From contig QLIY01000442.1 in the NCBI GenBank assembly GCA_003260075.1, positions 1 through 64,000 of the forward strand: a DNA stretch of 64,000 bases. The letters run 5' to 3'. The position numbers were made by a program, and so were the translations under genes. Below are positions 24,027 to 36,300 of this stretch, in pieces. Every line of letters begins with the position of its first letter. The first letter of the stretch is position 1. The stretch is from Phallusia mammillata (lineage: Eukaryota; Chordata; Ascidiacea; Phlebobranchia; Ascidiidae). The notes below the pieces were generated by a model, which was not told the DNA's origin, made no database searches, and worked only from the letters and a program-made list of their open reading frames with translations.

Positions 24027-24690
24027 TAACAGATTTTTTTGAAAGTCATGTTGATGTCTTGAAATTCTCCCTTTTGCCCAAAAATGTTGTTTTGAACGTC
24101 AAGTTGATTCGAAACATTTATTCATTCATACTTAAGAACTCGAGATATATATATTTATTTTGCCTTTACAGCATCATTAATATCTTATTCAAACAGAATC
24201 TTGCTTAAATTTAAATCAAATGGCATTAAGGTTTATTATAGTCTTCATAGTCTTCATCTACCTAGCTACGAGTCTACCTAACTCGTATCTTACTTCACAC
24301 TCAGGCTTAGTCCTGGTTAGGAGGGGAAAAGCTGCAGAATTGTTTCACACAGGCGCCTTGCATTTTCAGACGATTAATCTGTGGTTTCTAATTGATAAGC
24401 GCGTCAAACTTGTAGGCTCCAACTCGAGCAATCCCGAATTGGGCCTGAAAGAAAAGTTTACCGAAAGCAGATACCCCCCCCCCGATTTTTTTGAAAGTCA
24501 TGTTGATGTCTTGAAATTCTCCCTTTTGCCCCAAAATGTTGCTTTGAACGTCAAGTTGATTCAAAACATTTATTCATTCATCCTTAAGAACTTGAGATTT
24601 ATAGTTATTTTCCTTTACAGCATCATCAATATCTTATTCAAACAAAATCTTGCTTAAATTTAAATCAAATGGCATTAAGGTTCATTATCA
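24027..24690 (+). repeat. About 210-bp direct repeat, second copy behind a C-run
   Basis: The unit 'ttttttgaaagtcatgttga' to 'aaatcaaatggcattaaggt' occurs at 24027-24240 and 24484-24690. The second copy starts directly after C-run 24474-24483. Confidence 0.85.
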
Positions 24691-25941
24691 GCCTCCATTT
24701 ACCAAGCAATGAATTGGACGATTATCGTTAAAAGTTTCATACAGCATTGTATTTTGAACGTCAAATTAGTTTTTAAAAGGTCTTCTTTAATAATATTTTT
24801 TTTTGGCACAGCACGAAGTTAAAATTCGGTATTGGCTTTTAAGGTCGGGTTCGGATTTATGTTTATTTTTTAAAAAAGTGGCTAGATTCGTATTTTACTT
24901 CACGCTCGGGCTTATTAGTGTCGTAATTTGACCTTGGTAAACCTTACTTTCAAGACTAATTGAGGCTTTTATTAAAACTCGTGTTCGGGCCAGGTGAGCT
25001 AGGTTTTGAGGAGGTCGGGTCCGCTTACAGCTCTGCTAAAACACTTGCAATGAATTTAAATGTCCTGGTAAACTGCAGGATGTTACACGTAGTCGCATCC
25101 TACTTAAGCTCGTCATCAGTCCGTGGTTTAGAATTGATAAGCGTGACAAACCTTTAGGCTCTAACTGGAACAATCCAAAATTAGGCTTAAAAGCTCAGCA
25201 GATGTTTGCGTGATGTGCGATTGTAGGCTATGTAGCAATTCCATGTGCACCCTGGTATGCTTTGTGCAACGAAACTAAATTCCGATGTATTTGTTGCTAT
25301 TCGTATCTGACAAGTTATTTTTCAAAACCTACGCCCTAAACCCCCCTAAAAAACACTTAATCTGTTGTGCTTAGTTGACTTTTAAACAACCGTTTTTCTT
25401 GTTGAACCTGTTTTACTGGCTTTCTGAAATGACTCAGCCTTTCCATAATATTATGTACTAAATATGTTGACGTACACAAATTGAAACCTAGATTACATCA
25501 AATGTGGTTGATGACAAATAGCTGGTTATAAGGTTAAATAAGATAAGACCTGAGTACCAGTATGCGATGTTAGTCTTTACGCATGCCTATTTAGCGTTAT
25601 TTGCTTGGTGGGTAACGCCTATTTCTTTTTCGTTAGATTAAAGAATTAGAAATAAAAACGTTCTCCATTTGTTACACTACGCTCCAGGGCCCTGGAGAAA
25701 AGAAAAATAAGCTGGTGCAAGTCAATTTCAAGCACCTACGTACCAATCATAAAACTTATTGCATCGAGTCAGTTGCACTACTTAAAAATCAAACTCCATA
25801 TTCGGCAATGAACATTAACAGTTTTCAGTTTTAAAACAATTTTAAATGTACATACATATTTGATCCTGTAATTTTTATCCGAATAATTATGGACCCCCTG
25901 GACTCTCATGGGCCCCCGTGAGGCGCACTGGCTGTACCCTT

Positions 25942-25959
25942 CCCCCCCCCCCCNNNNNN
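25942..25959 (+). other. Assembly gap: C-run followed by six Ns
   Basis: A run of 12 C (25942-25953) is directly followed by Ns at 25954-25959. This is the clearest link between C-runs and sequence joins in the window. Confidence 0.95.
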
Positions 25960-27135
25960 CCCTCTCTTGTGGGGCCTGCTGCGCTTCTTATGCCAAATTA
26001 CATATTTTATAGTTTATAACCTCGGTACAAACTGACTGCTAGTTGTGGGTGTTCTACTAATAATATGGTCGTCTTTGCTGAGGTGAACATACACACGTAC
26101 TGGGATCAACCCCTTTAGCGTTCATGCAGACCAACGGCGATCATGGCATGCTTATTTATGTATCATACGCCCGGCCTATTTGAATGCGTCACACCGAAGT
26201 CGTATTTGATGAGGGTGATGTGAAAATGCTACAAACCGTTGTAGGTAACCTTCAAGACATGTATTTAAATTAATGGTGGTGAAGGAGGGCAAGGTCTATA
26301 GATGTATGTTTAGTGCACAATAAAGACTCCTCAGGTCTTCAATTTGATTATAATTTGGTAATAACCTGTCAGGAAGTATAACAGTAAAGCTAGTTTTTGC
26401 TTCAACACAAAGGCTTTCGAACATGTCGTTTTAGCTAAGGTTTTCGCCATATTCTGCAGCATGAGGTAAAGTTTGAACCAACGTCAACTAACTTAGCCTT
26501 CAGTCACATCAATTAGGTTTTTCGAAAAAACAAATAGGCAGCATAAGATTTTATTCAGGAATAAAACTTCCTTAACAAATACAATATTATAACGCTCAAC
26601 ACCCCCCCCCCAACGGTAGATATAGCATGTAGATATTTACGTCGTGTCCGAACGGATCAATTCCATGTACACCATGTGTTGGCAAGAAACGAAAAATACG
26701 ATGTATGTTTATTGCTACTCGTATCTGGTAAGCCTTTTTTCAAAATTCTAAACCCCAAACCCACTTTAAAAAATGCCCGACCCGACTTACAACTTTGCCG
26801 TGGTTAGCTGACTTTTAACCAACCCGTTCTTCTTGTTGAACCTGTTTTACAATTCGAAATGAGTCAGCCTTTCCGTAATATTATGTACTAAATATGTTGA
26901 CGTTTACAATTTGAAACCTCGATTACATCAATTGTGGTTGATGATAGAATTGCTGATTGTGAGATTAAATAAGATCTCAGTATCAACATGCGTTGTTAGT
27001 CCTTACTCATTGTCAATTTAGTGTTATTTATTAGGTGAGTAATGCCCATTTCTTTTTGGTTAGATTAAAGTTTAGATATCGAACGTTCCCCATTTAGTAG
27101 ACGCTCTGTGCCAAATTACCAATTGTAGTCTTAAA

Positions 27136-27315
27136 CAGTGGTGGGATTCAAATTTTTTGTCAGTGGGTTGTATCACAAAAGTCATATTTTTCAGCCGATT
27201 CTGTTACAAAAGTCCATTGACAGTAACCAGTAATGCTAACCGGTTTTCTGATCTCCATAAAATTTTGTGAGACGTTTCTATAAAACCGGTGCGAACTGGC
27301 TGAATCCCACCACTC
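27136..27315. mobile_element. hAT MITE, CAGTGGTGGG family copy 3
   Basis: 180 bp, flanked by a perfect 8-bp duplication 'gtcttaaa' (27128-27135 and 27316-27323). The duplicated region near 26005-26020 lacks the insertion and acts as an empty site. Confidence 0.92.
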
Positions 27316-27897
27316 GTCTTAAACCTTGGTACAAACTGATTGTCACTTTCGGGTGTTCTACTAATAATATGGTCATATTTGCTAAGGTGAACATACACAC
27401 GAACTGCGATCAACCCTGAAGCCTTCATGCAGACCAGCGACCACGGCATGCTTATTCGGGACTCGCGCTCTACTAACGCAGCTACGCACTGGCTCAGCGG
27501 TGATCCCGTTGAAATTCGAATCACAAGCACCATTGCTTGCCTTGTATGTTGTACATGTCAGCTTCGTAGTAGAAAGTAGGGGATCACCAGTTCGAACACT
27601 GATCAGCTAAGATGGGGATACATTCAAACTGGGATCAGCCCTGAAGCGTTCATACAGTCGTTCAAAAATGCTTCAACGTATTTATAGTGTAACCTTGTAA
27701 ACATGTTGTATAATAATAGTGGTAAAGGCAGGCAAGGTCTTTAACTGTATGTTAGTCCAAAATTAACATCATCATGTCGTCAATTTGATTATAACTTGAC
27801 TATTAGGCAGGTTTGAACTCACGTCCCCTACATTTTTAGGCTTCGGTCACAGAGCCATTAGGTTTTCTCAAACAACAACAAATAGGCAGCAAAATAT

Positions 27898-27903
27898 TTT
27901 ATT
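27898..27903 (-). promoter_or_regulatory. Poly(A) signal AATAAA for Gene 4 (allele copy)
   Basis: AATAAA on the minus strand lies about 100 bases after the TGA at 28004. The duplicated flank near 26550 has the same hexamer. Confidence 0.55.
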
Positions 27904-28003
27904 CAGGAATAAAACTTCCTTAATAAATACAATATTATAACGCTCAACAAATAAGCGCTTACATAAAAACCCGAATAAATAGAAACAAAGAAACATCTTA
28001 AGT

Positions 28004-28396
28004 TCAGTTCTTGGTGCAGCAATCTTGTGGGTTTCCGCTACTGCAAGTTCTCTTTCGTATTTGTGTATCAGCTGAACATGAATCCCCAACAGTTTGCCAC
28101 CGGCTCCATGGACTCCAGGCTGCAAAACATAAGGAGTTGGTTAGCACGTTTAATTTCTTACCAAGTTTATGATTACCCCCCCCCCACAAAATCCGAATAA
28201 ATAGAAACAAAGAAACATATTAAGTTTAGTTCTTGGCGCAGCAGTCCTGTGCATTTCCGCTACTGCAAGTTCGCTTTCGTATTTGTGTATCAGCTGAACA
28301 TGAATCTCCCACAGTTTGCCACCGGCTCCACGGACTCCAGGCTGCAAAACATATGGAGTTGGTTAGCACGTTTAATTTCTTACCAAGTTTATGATT
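28004..28396 (-). repeat. Duplicated terminal exon of Gene 4 around a C-run
   Basis: Two copies of the last exon occur: 28341-28226 (ends CCAKN, TAA) and 28119-28004 (ends CCTKN, TGA). Both have the same acceptor, length (116 bp) and flanking intron. They are separated by C-run 28176-28185, where 'accaagtttatgatt' stops. The copies differ by roughly five percent. They are either alleles placed in series or a real tandem copy, of which only the upstream one is needed. Confidence 0.8.
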
Positions 28397-31300
28397 GCAG
28401 AAAATGCAGTGTGTTTTAGTCACCTGTTTTAATCATAACTAATAAAGTGCTATGAAAACTGGTATGGTTTACAAGAGCAAACAGTTACTCGAAAAAAAGT
28501 TACACAACATTTGACTGCTTTTTATTCCATGTAGACGCTTAAAACGCACTATTCTTATTTTTTAATCCCTCGATGAGTGTTCGCTTGTTGCATTATTTCA
28601 TTTTTGTGATAAAATGAAGCTTTAGCAACATTTTATGAAAGCTCTCGTATATTTTTAACCGTCCCATGCCCATATGGTTCAAAGTGGAACTTACTTGCTG
28701 CTGGACAGGCTTGTGCGTTACAAGGTGAAGTCGAATGTGAAAGTCCACAACATTCCTTATCATCATCCGCCGAACACTCGCGGGTTCGAAACCTGACTCC
28801 GCCACCACAAGACTTTGTGCATTCGCTCCATTTGCCCCAAGCGCGCCAGGATGCCACAACAACAGCTTCTGTGGGTTTGGCTGCGACTGTAAATGTAAAA
28901 ATAATGAATATATTTGCTCAGTGGTTTAATTAGTCATAGCTGAGAATGAAAAATGATTTTCAAGTAACATAATCAGTCAATGAATTACATGGAATATATT
29001 TCACCTAACTGGCATCATCAGTTCCTATTTAATTCGTCATGTTTTTTTTTATCAAAACATAGCTATTGTCATTGGAATTATCACAAGTTTGAAAACTTTT
29101 GTTTTAAGGCTGAAATCAGTTTAGCTTTAGTATAAAGAACAACTATATTTCGCTTATGCAATCATATTCAATGATTCAAGAAGGTGTCTAAAAGTCATTG
29201 AAATTATGTAAAAAATAACAGCGATATAAATTATAATTTGAAGTGTCAGGTAGTTTCGGCAATTTTGTGGCCGGTGTCAAGGTTTTAATTTTAATTTTGG
29301 ATAATTTCCTCTTTACAAATGGGGCTGTTTTATTATCAGTAATCGTCATAACAAAATATCTCATAAAAGAAAACAAATTCGAGAGTTTCATGTCATTTAA
29401 TGACTGCGCAGCATAGGATTTTTCCGCAAAGGTTTCTCTTACCGGCCGGGGTGCATTTGTGAGTGTTGCAAGCAAATCTTGATAAGCTTAATCCAGGGCA
29501 GGAGGGTCCGAAAGTTCCCTCACACTTGCGGCTTCGAGATCTGATGCCAACTCCACATGTCTTTGTGCATTCCGTCCAACTCGTCCAAGGTGACCAAGCT
29601 GCAACACAAGTATGTGTTTTAATGTAAACTCAACATGTACGTTTTACTGGGAAAATACATTAATAATTATACGTAAGCTGCAGTTAACCGCCGTCGAAGT
29701 CCCGGAAAGACTCCTGTCGTGGGTTCGAATCCCACCGCAGACTAGATTTTTTTAGCCTGTGCCTTGCCATATGGGAATGCTTGGGAGACCGGCTGATTCA
29801 GTATTACGCCTTAGAACAGGCCTGGCGTACTACGATTTAAGTATGCCATGATCGCTGGTCTGCATCGACGCTATATAGGACTGATCGCACTATGAATATA
29901 TTCATCTTACATACATATTAGTTTAGTTCTTTAAAGATAATCTATTTTGTGAGGATATGGTCAATATAGAACGCCCTTTGACCCTGCAACGCGCAAATAC
30001 TTAAATTTATGGTCTTGTGTTGTTTATGTTCTGCTTACCACGTCGTTGCGAAGGGCAGGCTTTAAGAGTGCACGTTTTTGTGTCTTTCAACCTTCCGAGG
30101 CAAGACGAACGACAAATTCTAGTTCGGGTTTGAGTTCCGCTTCCACAAGTCTTCGAACATTTCGACCATTCAGTCCACTGGGTATATTTCGACACTGCGG
30201 AAAAAAGAGAGAAAACCATTAGTTTTTCAAAGGGGGCATGTGTCAAAATAGTAAGGCTTTTAGGATGAGTTTGTGGATAAGTGCAAATAAAACACCCTTA
30301 ATTAGGCCAGAAAATATGTTTGTTTGTATAAATAAGTTGAAATAAGCTTAATTAGTTCTGATTTCGTCCGAGTTTTGGGCTTGTACTTTTTGGTACGAGG
30401 CTGTTTACCAATATGGCCCTGATAGCACAATCAATGAAACGTTGCATTTAATTCAGTATTTTTACTACATTAGTTATAAATTAGTTTGGGAAGAAATGTC
30501 TAATCAAACATTTAACGATAAACGCCGACACGACCGAAAATTGGTCTACTGAGTTGTATAAACTCGGCTGTGCTGCTTGACATAAAGTGATTGAAACATA
30601 AAACCAATATCACGTAAAAAAGTAACTAAAATTGTAAAATAATCCTAATCATTCGTTATCGTGCGGTGTTTTAGTTGCGTTGTGACATGCTTGCGTTTAA
30701 TTCTTTTTTCTTCGTTTATCGTGCACTGTACTATACGCGCATTCAGTGTTATTTACCCTGATGAAGGCGATCTGTATAGGACATCGAAACGTCGAAATGG
30801 AATAAAAATAAATTTGCCAGAAGAGCTCTATAAACTTGATATTATACCTGGCAGCAATAGCTTATATATTGTAAAATAAACTTCTGTTGTATTTCCCCAC
30901 CTCTTGTTGGACAGCTGTTCTCATTACAAGTTCCTGTTTCACTGGCAGATCCTTCACAATCCGAGTCGGCACCGCTGTTACAGGCGCGGGTTCGAATCCT
31001 GGTTCCACCACCGCATGATTGTGTACAACCTTCCCATGTTCGCCAGTTGTTCCATTCTATACAAAACAACTTGTTCAGTTTTGTCTGGCACAAAATATGT
31101 AGTTTGAAAGCTAAGCATGCGAGTCTCATTAAGTCTAATGGTCATGTTTTTTTAAGGGAAACAAGTTCTTACTTCGGGGTTTGGTAAATGTATTTGTCAG
31201 ATATTTAGCGGGAGTGATTTATTTAAAGCAAGTATTTTCGTACACAGCACATATTGTCATTCAGGTTTAGTTATTTGTTGATATAGTAGGTAGTTTAGGC

Positions 31301-34300
31301 TGTCAACTTTCAAATACCACCCAATTTTACTGGTTTACTTAATACAGGGTCAACTACAAATACAGTTACCCACTTTTAGTTTCTAGATGTAGGACAACTT
31401 ACTTGGGCAAGGTCTGGCATTGCAGATGATAGAAGATGTTGCAGACCCGGTACAATCGGCAACTTTTCCTGTGCTACAAGTTCGACTTCTACTTCTCTCC
31501 CCGCCTCCGCATGTCTTTGTGCAAGTGCTCCAACTTCCCCAACGGTTCCAACCTAAAAGTTGTTATTAATAAGTTGTGATTAATAAGCTGAAGCCGAAAT
31601 TTATCCTGGAAAGGTTTGACTCTCATGGCTGAACACTGTTGCGCTAGCTTTTTTCAGACAGAATAGCAACCCAAATTCATTAAAAATTGTTTGGTATTTA
31701 TGTTTGTGCTGTTCATCTACCTTTCTGCTGTTAAATTGGATTGCTAACCAACTCTAAAATACCCGGAATCAACCAAAATAAAATACCCGGAATCAACCTA
31801 ATAGGGAAAAAAACTTGAGAATTAAGTGTATTTAGCACATTTCTTTAGCAACCTTTATTTTTCTACGGACTAACAAAGAAAATGTTAAAAATATGACACT
31901 TAATCAGAGTTTTACCGAAACTGTACAATTTTGACGCAGATATAAAATAACAGTTTTGACCTAAATCATATTTTTTGCATTTTAATTAAAGCAACTAAAC
32001 ATAACCATCACAAATACTCACGTCCGGTAGGTGCTGGAGGCAGCTTGGCATTGCAGTTAGTTTTGGAACAGAGAAACTCAGACTGGCGTGACACTCCGAC
32101 ACAATCAGTTTTGACAAAAGTGTTACAGAAACGAGTTCGACTCCGTGACCCACCGAGTCCGCAGGTACGTGAGCATGGAGTCCATTCTGTCCACGGCGAC
32201 CACGCTGGTTCTGAAAGAAGATCGTCGTTTTTTAAAAATCAGATTAAAATGACGTCATTTTTTTGGTGATGACGTCATTTTTGGTGATGACGTTATTTTT
32301 GGGTGATGACGTCATTTCTGTTCAAATGTAGAAAATTTTATGCTGAAAAACTTCCACGAAAAAGTTTCTGCTACAAACGTCCAAAAGAAAAAAGAACGCA
32401 AAATTATAAGAAAGAAGTGTTGGAATTAAGGAGGCTGGAATTAAGGACGGACGAATAGTTACATGTTTGTATGTTTTTTTAGCTTCAGTGCATTTGAATC
32501 TTTACATTGCAACATAACATTACGCGAAGGCAGGTGTTTAGAAAAGAAATATCATTTGGCAATAATCACTTTTTTGAATTATTTGTCTGTCCAAACGCAG
32601 GTCGTAGCCAGTGGTAGGGTTTAATTTTTTTGTCAGCCGGTTCCATCACAAAAGTCATATTTTTCAGCCGGTTCTGTTAGAAAAAGTCCATTGACAGTAC
32701 CCAGTAATGCTAACCGGTTCGATGGTCTCATAAAATTTCGTGAGACGGTTCTATTGAACCGGTGCGAACCGGCTGAATCCCACCACTGGTCGTGGCGTAT
32801 CACACATCGTGGGGAAAATGCAGTAATTTCGTTGAAAAGAAAACTATCCTATATCTGAGTGTCGAACAATTTAAAATCATGCATTTCTTTTTTACTTGGT
32901 CGGGTCGTGTCTCTAGCTGGATTAGTACACAGCTTGTTGACGCATGTATCTGTAGCATGGCATTCGCTGCATACCGGTCCGGTCTTGTATGGTTGGCTGT
33001 TGAACAATGTTTAAGGTTAATATAATTGGTAGACTGTACTGGTTGACCCAAGGATAATTTTTTGTCAAGAATAAAATATAAATGCAAAATGACTTCCAAG
33101 CGGTCACACGTATGTTTGCTTGAACAAATATTTAGAAAACTGTTATTAGCCAGGGTTTTAAAGCTGGGTGTCGGGTCAATTTTAACTTTAAGACCAAACA
33201 ACTGTCCTGACAAAATTTGTTAGCACTGCTATTCAAAAAAAATGTCCAGATATTTTTACATTTCCTGTTTCAAAACCATATATTTAACAATTATTATTCT
33301 ATATTAACATTAACCTCTTTCGCTAGTAGTGTTCTTAGAAATATCACGAACAAGTTTCATCTATGTAAGCAGCTTAAGTTTCATCTAGTCGCTTAATTTT
33401 TTTACTGTTCAGATTTCATGGCGTACTTTTTGAAATCTAGCCGTAAGGTTTACAAAGCTAAAAGAATTTTCGAACCTCGTAATCCAGTTTCCACCAGGGG
33501 CGTAGCTGCACACCATCATTGTTACGTCATTCCATCGTGCCCCCTTCACAAAGGCAGCCGAACATTTGGAGATAGCGCAACCCACCATAAATGTATCTGC
33601 CCAAACCATCTGAAACAACAACAAAAATGTTTGCCGTTTTTATAAAGCCCAGTAAAAAAATTGATGCAAAAGTCAGATGAAAATTGAGAATTGGCCTTAG
33701 TTGGGTAGTTTAAACAACAAAAAAACATGAAACAAAACAACAAATAACGCACAATTAAACGTTTACACAATAAAAGCAAAATTAGACAGTATATATCCGA
33801 AAAATGTTCTTTATAGGAACATTTCAAGCAGCCTTACAATATAACACAAAAGTTTAGGGAAATTTGCCTTCTAATGCAAACGTTTCAAGTTTTACTTAAC
33901 AAACAACATAACGTTTACCTGTCTATAATGATCACACTCTTTTCCAGGGGCGCATGTCCTTGTGTTGTAATTGTAGTGGACATTTTCTGCCAGCCATTTC
34001 TGTGCGGCTGTTGTTACAAACTGGGCGTTGTAAGTGATGCTATCAGTGATGAAGACATTTTCTTCCACGCGCTTGAATCTCTTCAGGTCGTTTGGCTTTG
34101 GAATAGAGTTTATTTTAAATCTCTACATCAGTTACTGGTCTATTAGTATGTTTATAATTGTTACATGCCGTAAGAAGCCGGGGATATGTGAAAAAAATCC
34201 CCTTTGTGGTAAATCGGAGCAGCATATCGTTATTGTCGGATAATACAGCAAACGTAACATGTTACCTTACGTGTTTAAAGTATGCTGCAATAATTTTTGG

Positions 34301-36300
34301 CAAAACAACTTTTTTGTTCATTTGTTTTATTCAAAATGGTACTGCTTGAAACTTTTACTCACCCCTGATTTAAAATTTCAATCAAAGCAATTCCCGCCAG
34401 TTATAGAACGTGCACTGTTACGTCACAAACAAACTAGTTTGTTAGCTTCAAGCATAAAGTACAGGCGAGTTTACTGATTATCTGTGCTCTGCAATCCAGT
34501 TTTTAGGTGCTTGGGCGTTTGTAGTTGATAGTGTAGTGACTGTTTAGTAATTTGTTGCTGTATTTTCTTGTTAATTCAAATATTAATGGTGTTTCTAGAC
34601 GTAAAGTTGAAGTAAAATGATTTTTGCTGCAAGCTGAAAGTTTGGATATACAGGTGTGTTGAATTGCAGTCTTGTGCAACTAGATTTGCTCGAATTCAAA
34701 GTTGTTAATCTCATACTTTATGGGAATTATATTCGAACAACAACCACCTAAGCTAAATATTGTTTCAACAATAACAATTTATAATACATACTTGAACATA
34801 AAAAAAGATGGTTTGGGATACCACGACAAATTGGGTGCATTTAGTCTAAAATAATAAAAGATAAATTGGGCTAAACGTTTTATTTTATTTACAAGCGCAT
34901 GTCACATGTCTCGAGGTCTGCCTAATTTTTAATGACCCACCACTGCTCTATGGTTATGAAAAGTAGTTAAGGTGCTGTTGATTATCATTAGATAAAGCCA
35001 ACTAATATTATTATGCCACAATCCCTTACCCTGCTGGTTGAAAATATGCACTTCCTGGCCAATTTAGCTGCTTCAGTAGCCAGCTTGTCATTCCACGACA
35101 TTCTTCTCATGTTTGTTGGTGGAGGTACAACATTGCTTCGACCATTGTTGTGATCCCGGACGATGGTACTTTTCACTGCGTCTGTGAAACCAACGCTTAA
35201 TTGAAATGTTTTTTAAACTTTGATCAAAACCTCAAATGATTGCCGCCTGGCAATAACTGTAAACAATATTTTTTTAAAACGTGAAAAAAGTTTACTGAGG
35301 AATGTAACGGCCCGAATAGACGTAAAAAACGACATTGTATTATTCAAACGTTTCGGCAAATGCTAATGAGCATCATCAGTGATATAAGGACAACGTGAAA
35401 AAAGTTTGGGAGGTTGTCAAACTTTCTGAAAACTTGTAAAGGGTGAATATATTATGTGATAAACTGTCCCAGACGTTTACATAAGCTCGATTGTAGTATT
35501 GTAGTAACAACTATTTGTGTGTATCAACTGTTTTTAATGTAATTTAATTTGCGTGTCGTTTGTCAACCATCATGTATAGACACTGGAAAGTAAACCGTTT
35601 ATACATCTATTACAAAGTACTGCATATTGTTATTTTATTCACAGAACTGATGCAAACCTACCGGTTATGGGATAGGATCTAACCAGCCGAGATCCTGGGA
35701 ACTTTCGACCGGAGCTTGGTGCGTCGATTGACCATCTGAAATAGAAACAAAACGTTAGACCACTTCAGGTAACGGTTCTATGTGGTTGTGTCTTCTTGTC
35801 TTGTTCAAAACGCTCTTAAAGTTGCAATACAAACAAGGCAACTCGACACCGTTTGATTAATATATGCAAATATATACGCTCCTTCCTAGTAATACTGATG
35901 AAGACAACGTAAATAGGACGCCGCCAAACATCGATACGCAAAATGCCAAATATCTTTTTTTAAATAATTACATAGTGTTGTTCCTAAACATATTATATTA
36001 AAAATTTTCATCCATCTGGCAATTTTTTTATTATAACTTACGACGTCTCGACGTCTTATTCGCGAATGCTTTATGCGGGTAATCTCCTAATACAGAAGAA
36101 TTTTCATGCTACCAAAACGATAGTATACCAACTATACCAACCATATTACGTATGTATCATACTGTTAACAATAAATATAAATGTGCAAAATTTTGTTTGA
36201 CGACTTACTTTGCGTTTGCTGGCTTCGTTGTGAGGATGCTCATGAGAGCAATTAAACACACGAAGCTTGTGGACAAGCGTGACTTGCTTTTTAAATGCAT
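28226..36300 (-). CDS. Gene 4: secreted CAP protein with seven TSP1-type modules (complete)
   Basis: Thirteen coding exons: 36300-36209 (ATG; signal peptide ending TKPANA), 35735-35662, 35181-35030, 34095-33919, 33609-33476, 32996-32896, 32210-32022, 31552-31403, 31056-30901, 30194-30039, 29598-29443, 28886-28695, 28341-28226 (TAA). The total is 1845 bp, 614 residues, in phase throughout. CAP exons carry VRDHNNG, EENVFIT, WLAENVHYNY, CDHYRQ, VGCAISKC and PGGNWIT, so the His/Glu groove residues are kept. The hinge is PYKTGPVCSEC with CVNKLCTNP. TSP1 modules follow: WSPWTEWTPCSRTCG, WNRWGSWSTCTKTCG, WNNWRTWEGCTQSCG, WTEWSKCSKTCG, WSPWTSWTECTKTCG, WRAWGKWSECTKSCG, and a divergent last module (WSPWSRW, DTQIRKRTC, QDCC). 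Probably an extracellular adhesive or defence-type protein; ligand unknown. Confidence 0.88.
29687..29895 (+). repeat. tRNA-derived SINE in a Gene 4 intron
   Basis: It has the same head (gtcccggaaagactcctg, gggttcgaatcccaccgcag) and body as the element at position 1. It extends into a tail 'gccatgatcgctggtctgca' that is also found in the 25-27 kb repeats and near 56290 (reverse). Confidence 0.75.
30650..30841 (+). repeat. Dispersed repeat, partner of 3646-3830
   Basis: It shares 'tgatgaaggcga', 'ggaataaaaata' and 'gagctctataaacttga' with the copy at 3646. It lies in a Gene 4 intron about 60 bp from the donor of exon 31056-30901. Confidence 0.55.
32247..32318 (+). repeat. Minisatellite with CRE-like TGACGTCA core
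   Basis: Four units of about 19 bp (tgatgacgtcattttttgg type) begin near 32250, 32270, 32288 and 32307. Three contain the exact palindrome TGACGTCA and one reads TGACGTTA. The array is about 40 bases upstream, in the transcript direction, of the first TSP1 exon of Gene 4. Confidence 0.8.
32609..32788. mobile_element. hAT MITE, CAGTGGTGGG family copy 4
   Basis: 180 bp; starts 'cagtggtagggtttaat' and ends 'gaatcccaccactg'. Flanks 'gtcgtagc' and 'gtcgtggc' match at seven of eight bases. It lies between the hinge and first TSP1 exon of Gene 4. Confidence 0.85.

Larger units (their letters stand above)
22108..27897. other. Spacer between Genes 3 and 4; repeats, no exons
   Basis: I find no supported exon. 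It contains hAT MITEs (23544-23722, 27136-27315), the duplications at 24027-24690 and 25195-27950, and a small N gap. The Gene 4 poly(A) hexamer is at 27898-27903. Frames such as 22147-22461 and 24220-24657 lack any domain or splice logic. Confidence 0.5.
25195..27950 (+). repeat. About 1.35-kb diverged direct duplication of the Gene 4 3' flank
   Basis: The block 25195-26601 matches 26612-27950 over shared landmarks ('ccataatattatgtactaaatatgttgac' type stretches, 'ggtgttctactaataatatggtc', 'attcaggaataaaacttcct'). It has many more differences than the other C-run duplications. Both copies contain reverse-oriented SINE tail sequence. The left copy stops at C-run 26602-26611 just before the position of the Gene 4 terminal exon. 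The right copy alone carries the hAT MITE at 27136. Confidence 0.75.

Noticed and set aside
24220-24657. 145-residue plus-strand frame
   Set aside because: It spans a C-run join and one arm of a duplication, so the frame is partly an artefact.
28226-36300. ADAMTS or hemicentin-like gene because of TSP1 repeats
   Set aside because: There is no metalloprotease or Ig domain; the N-terminal exons are clearly a CAP domain.
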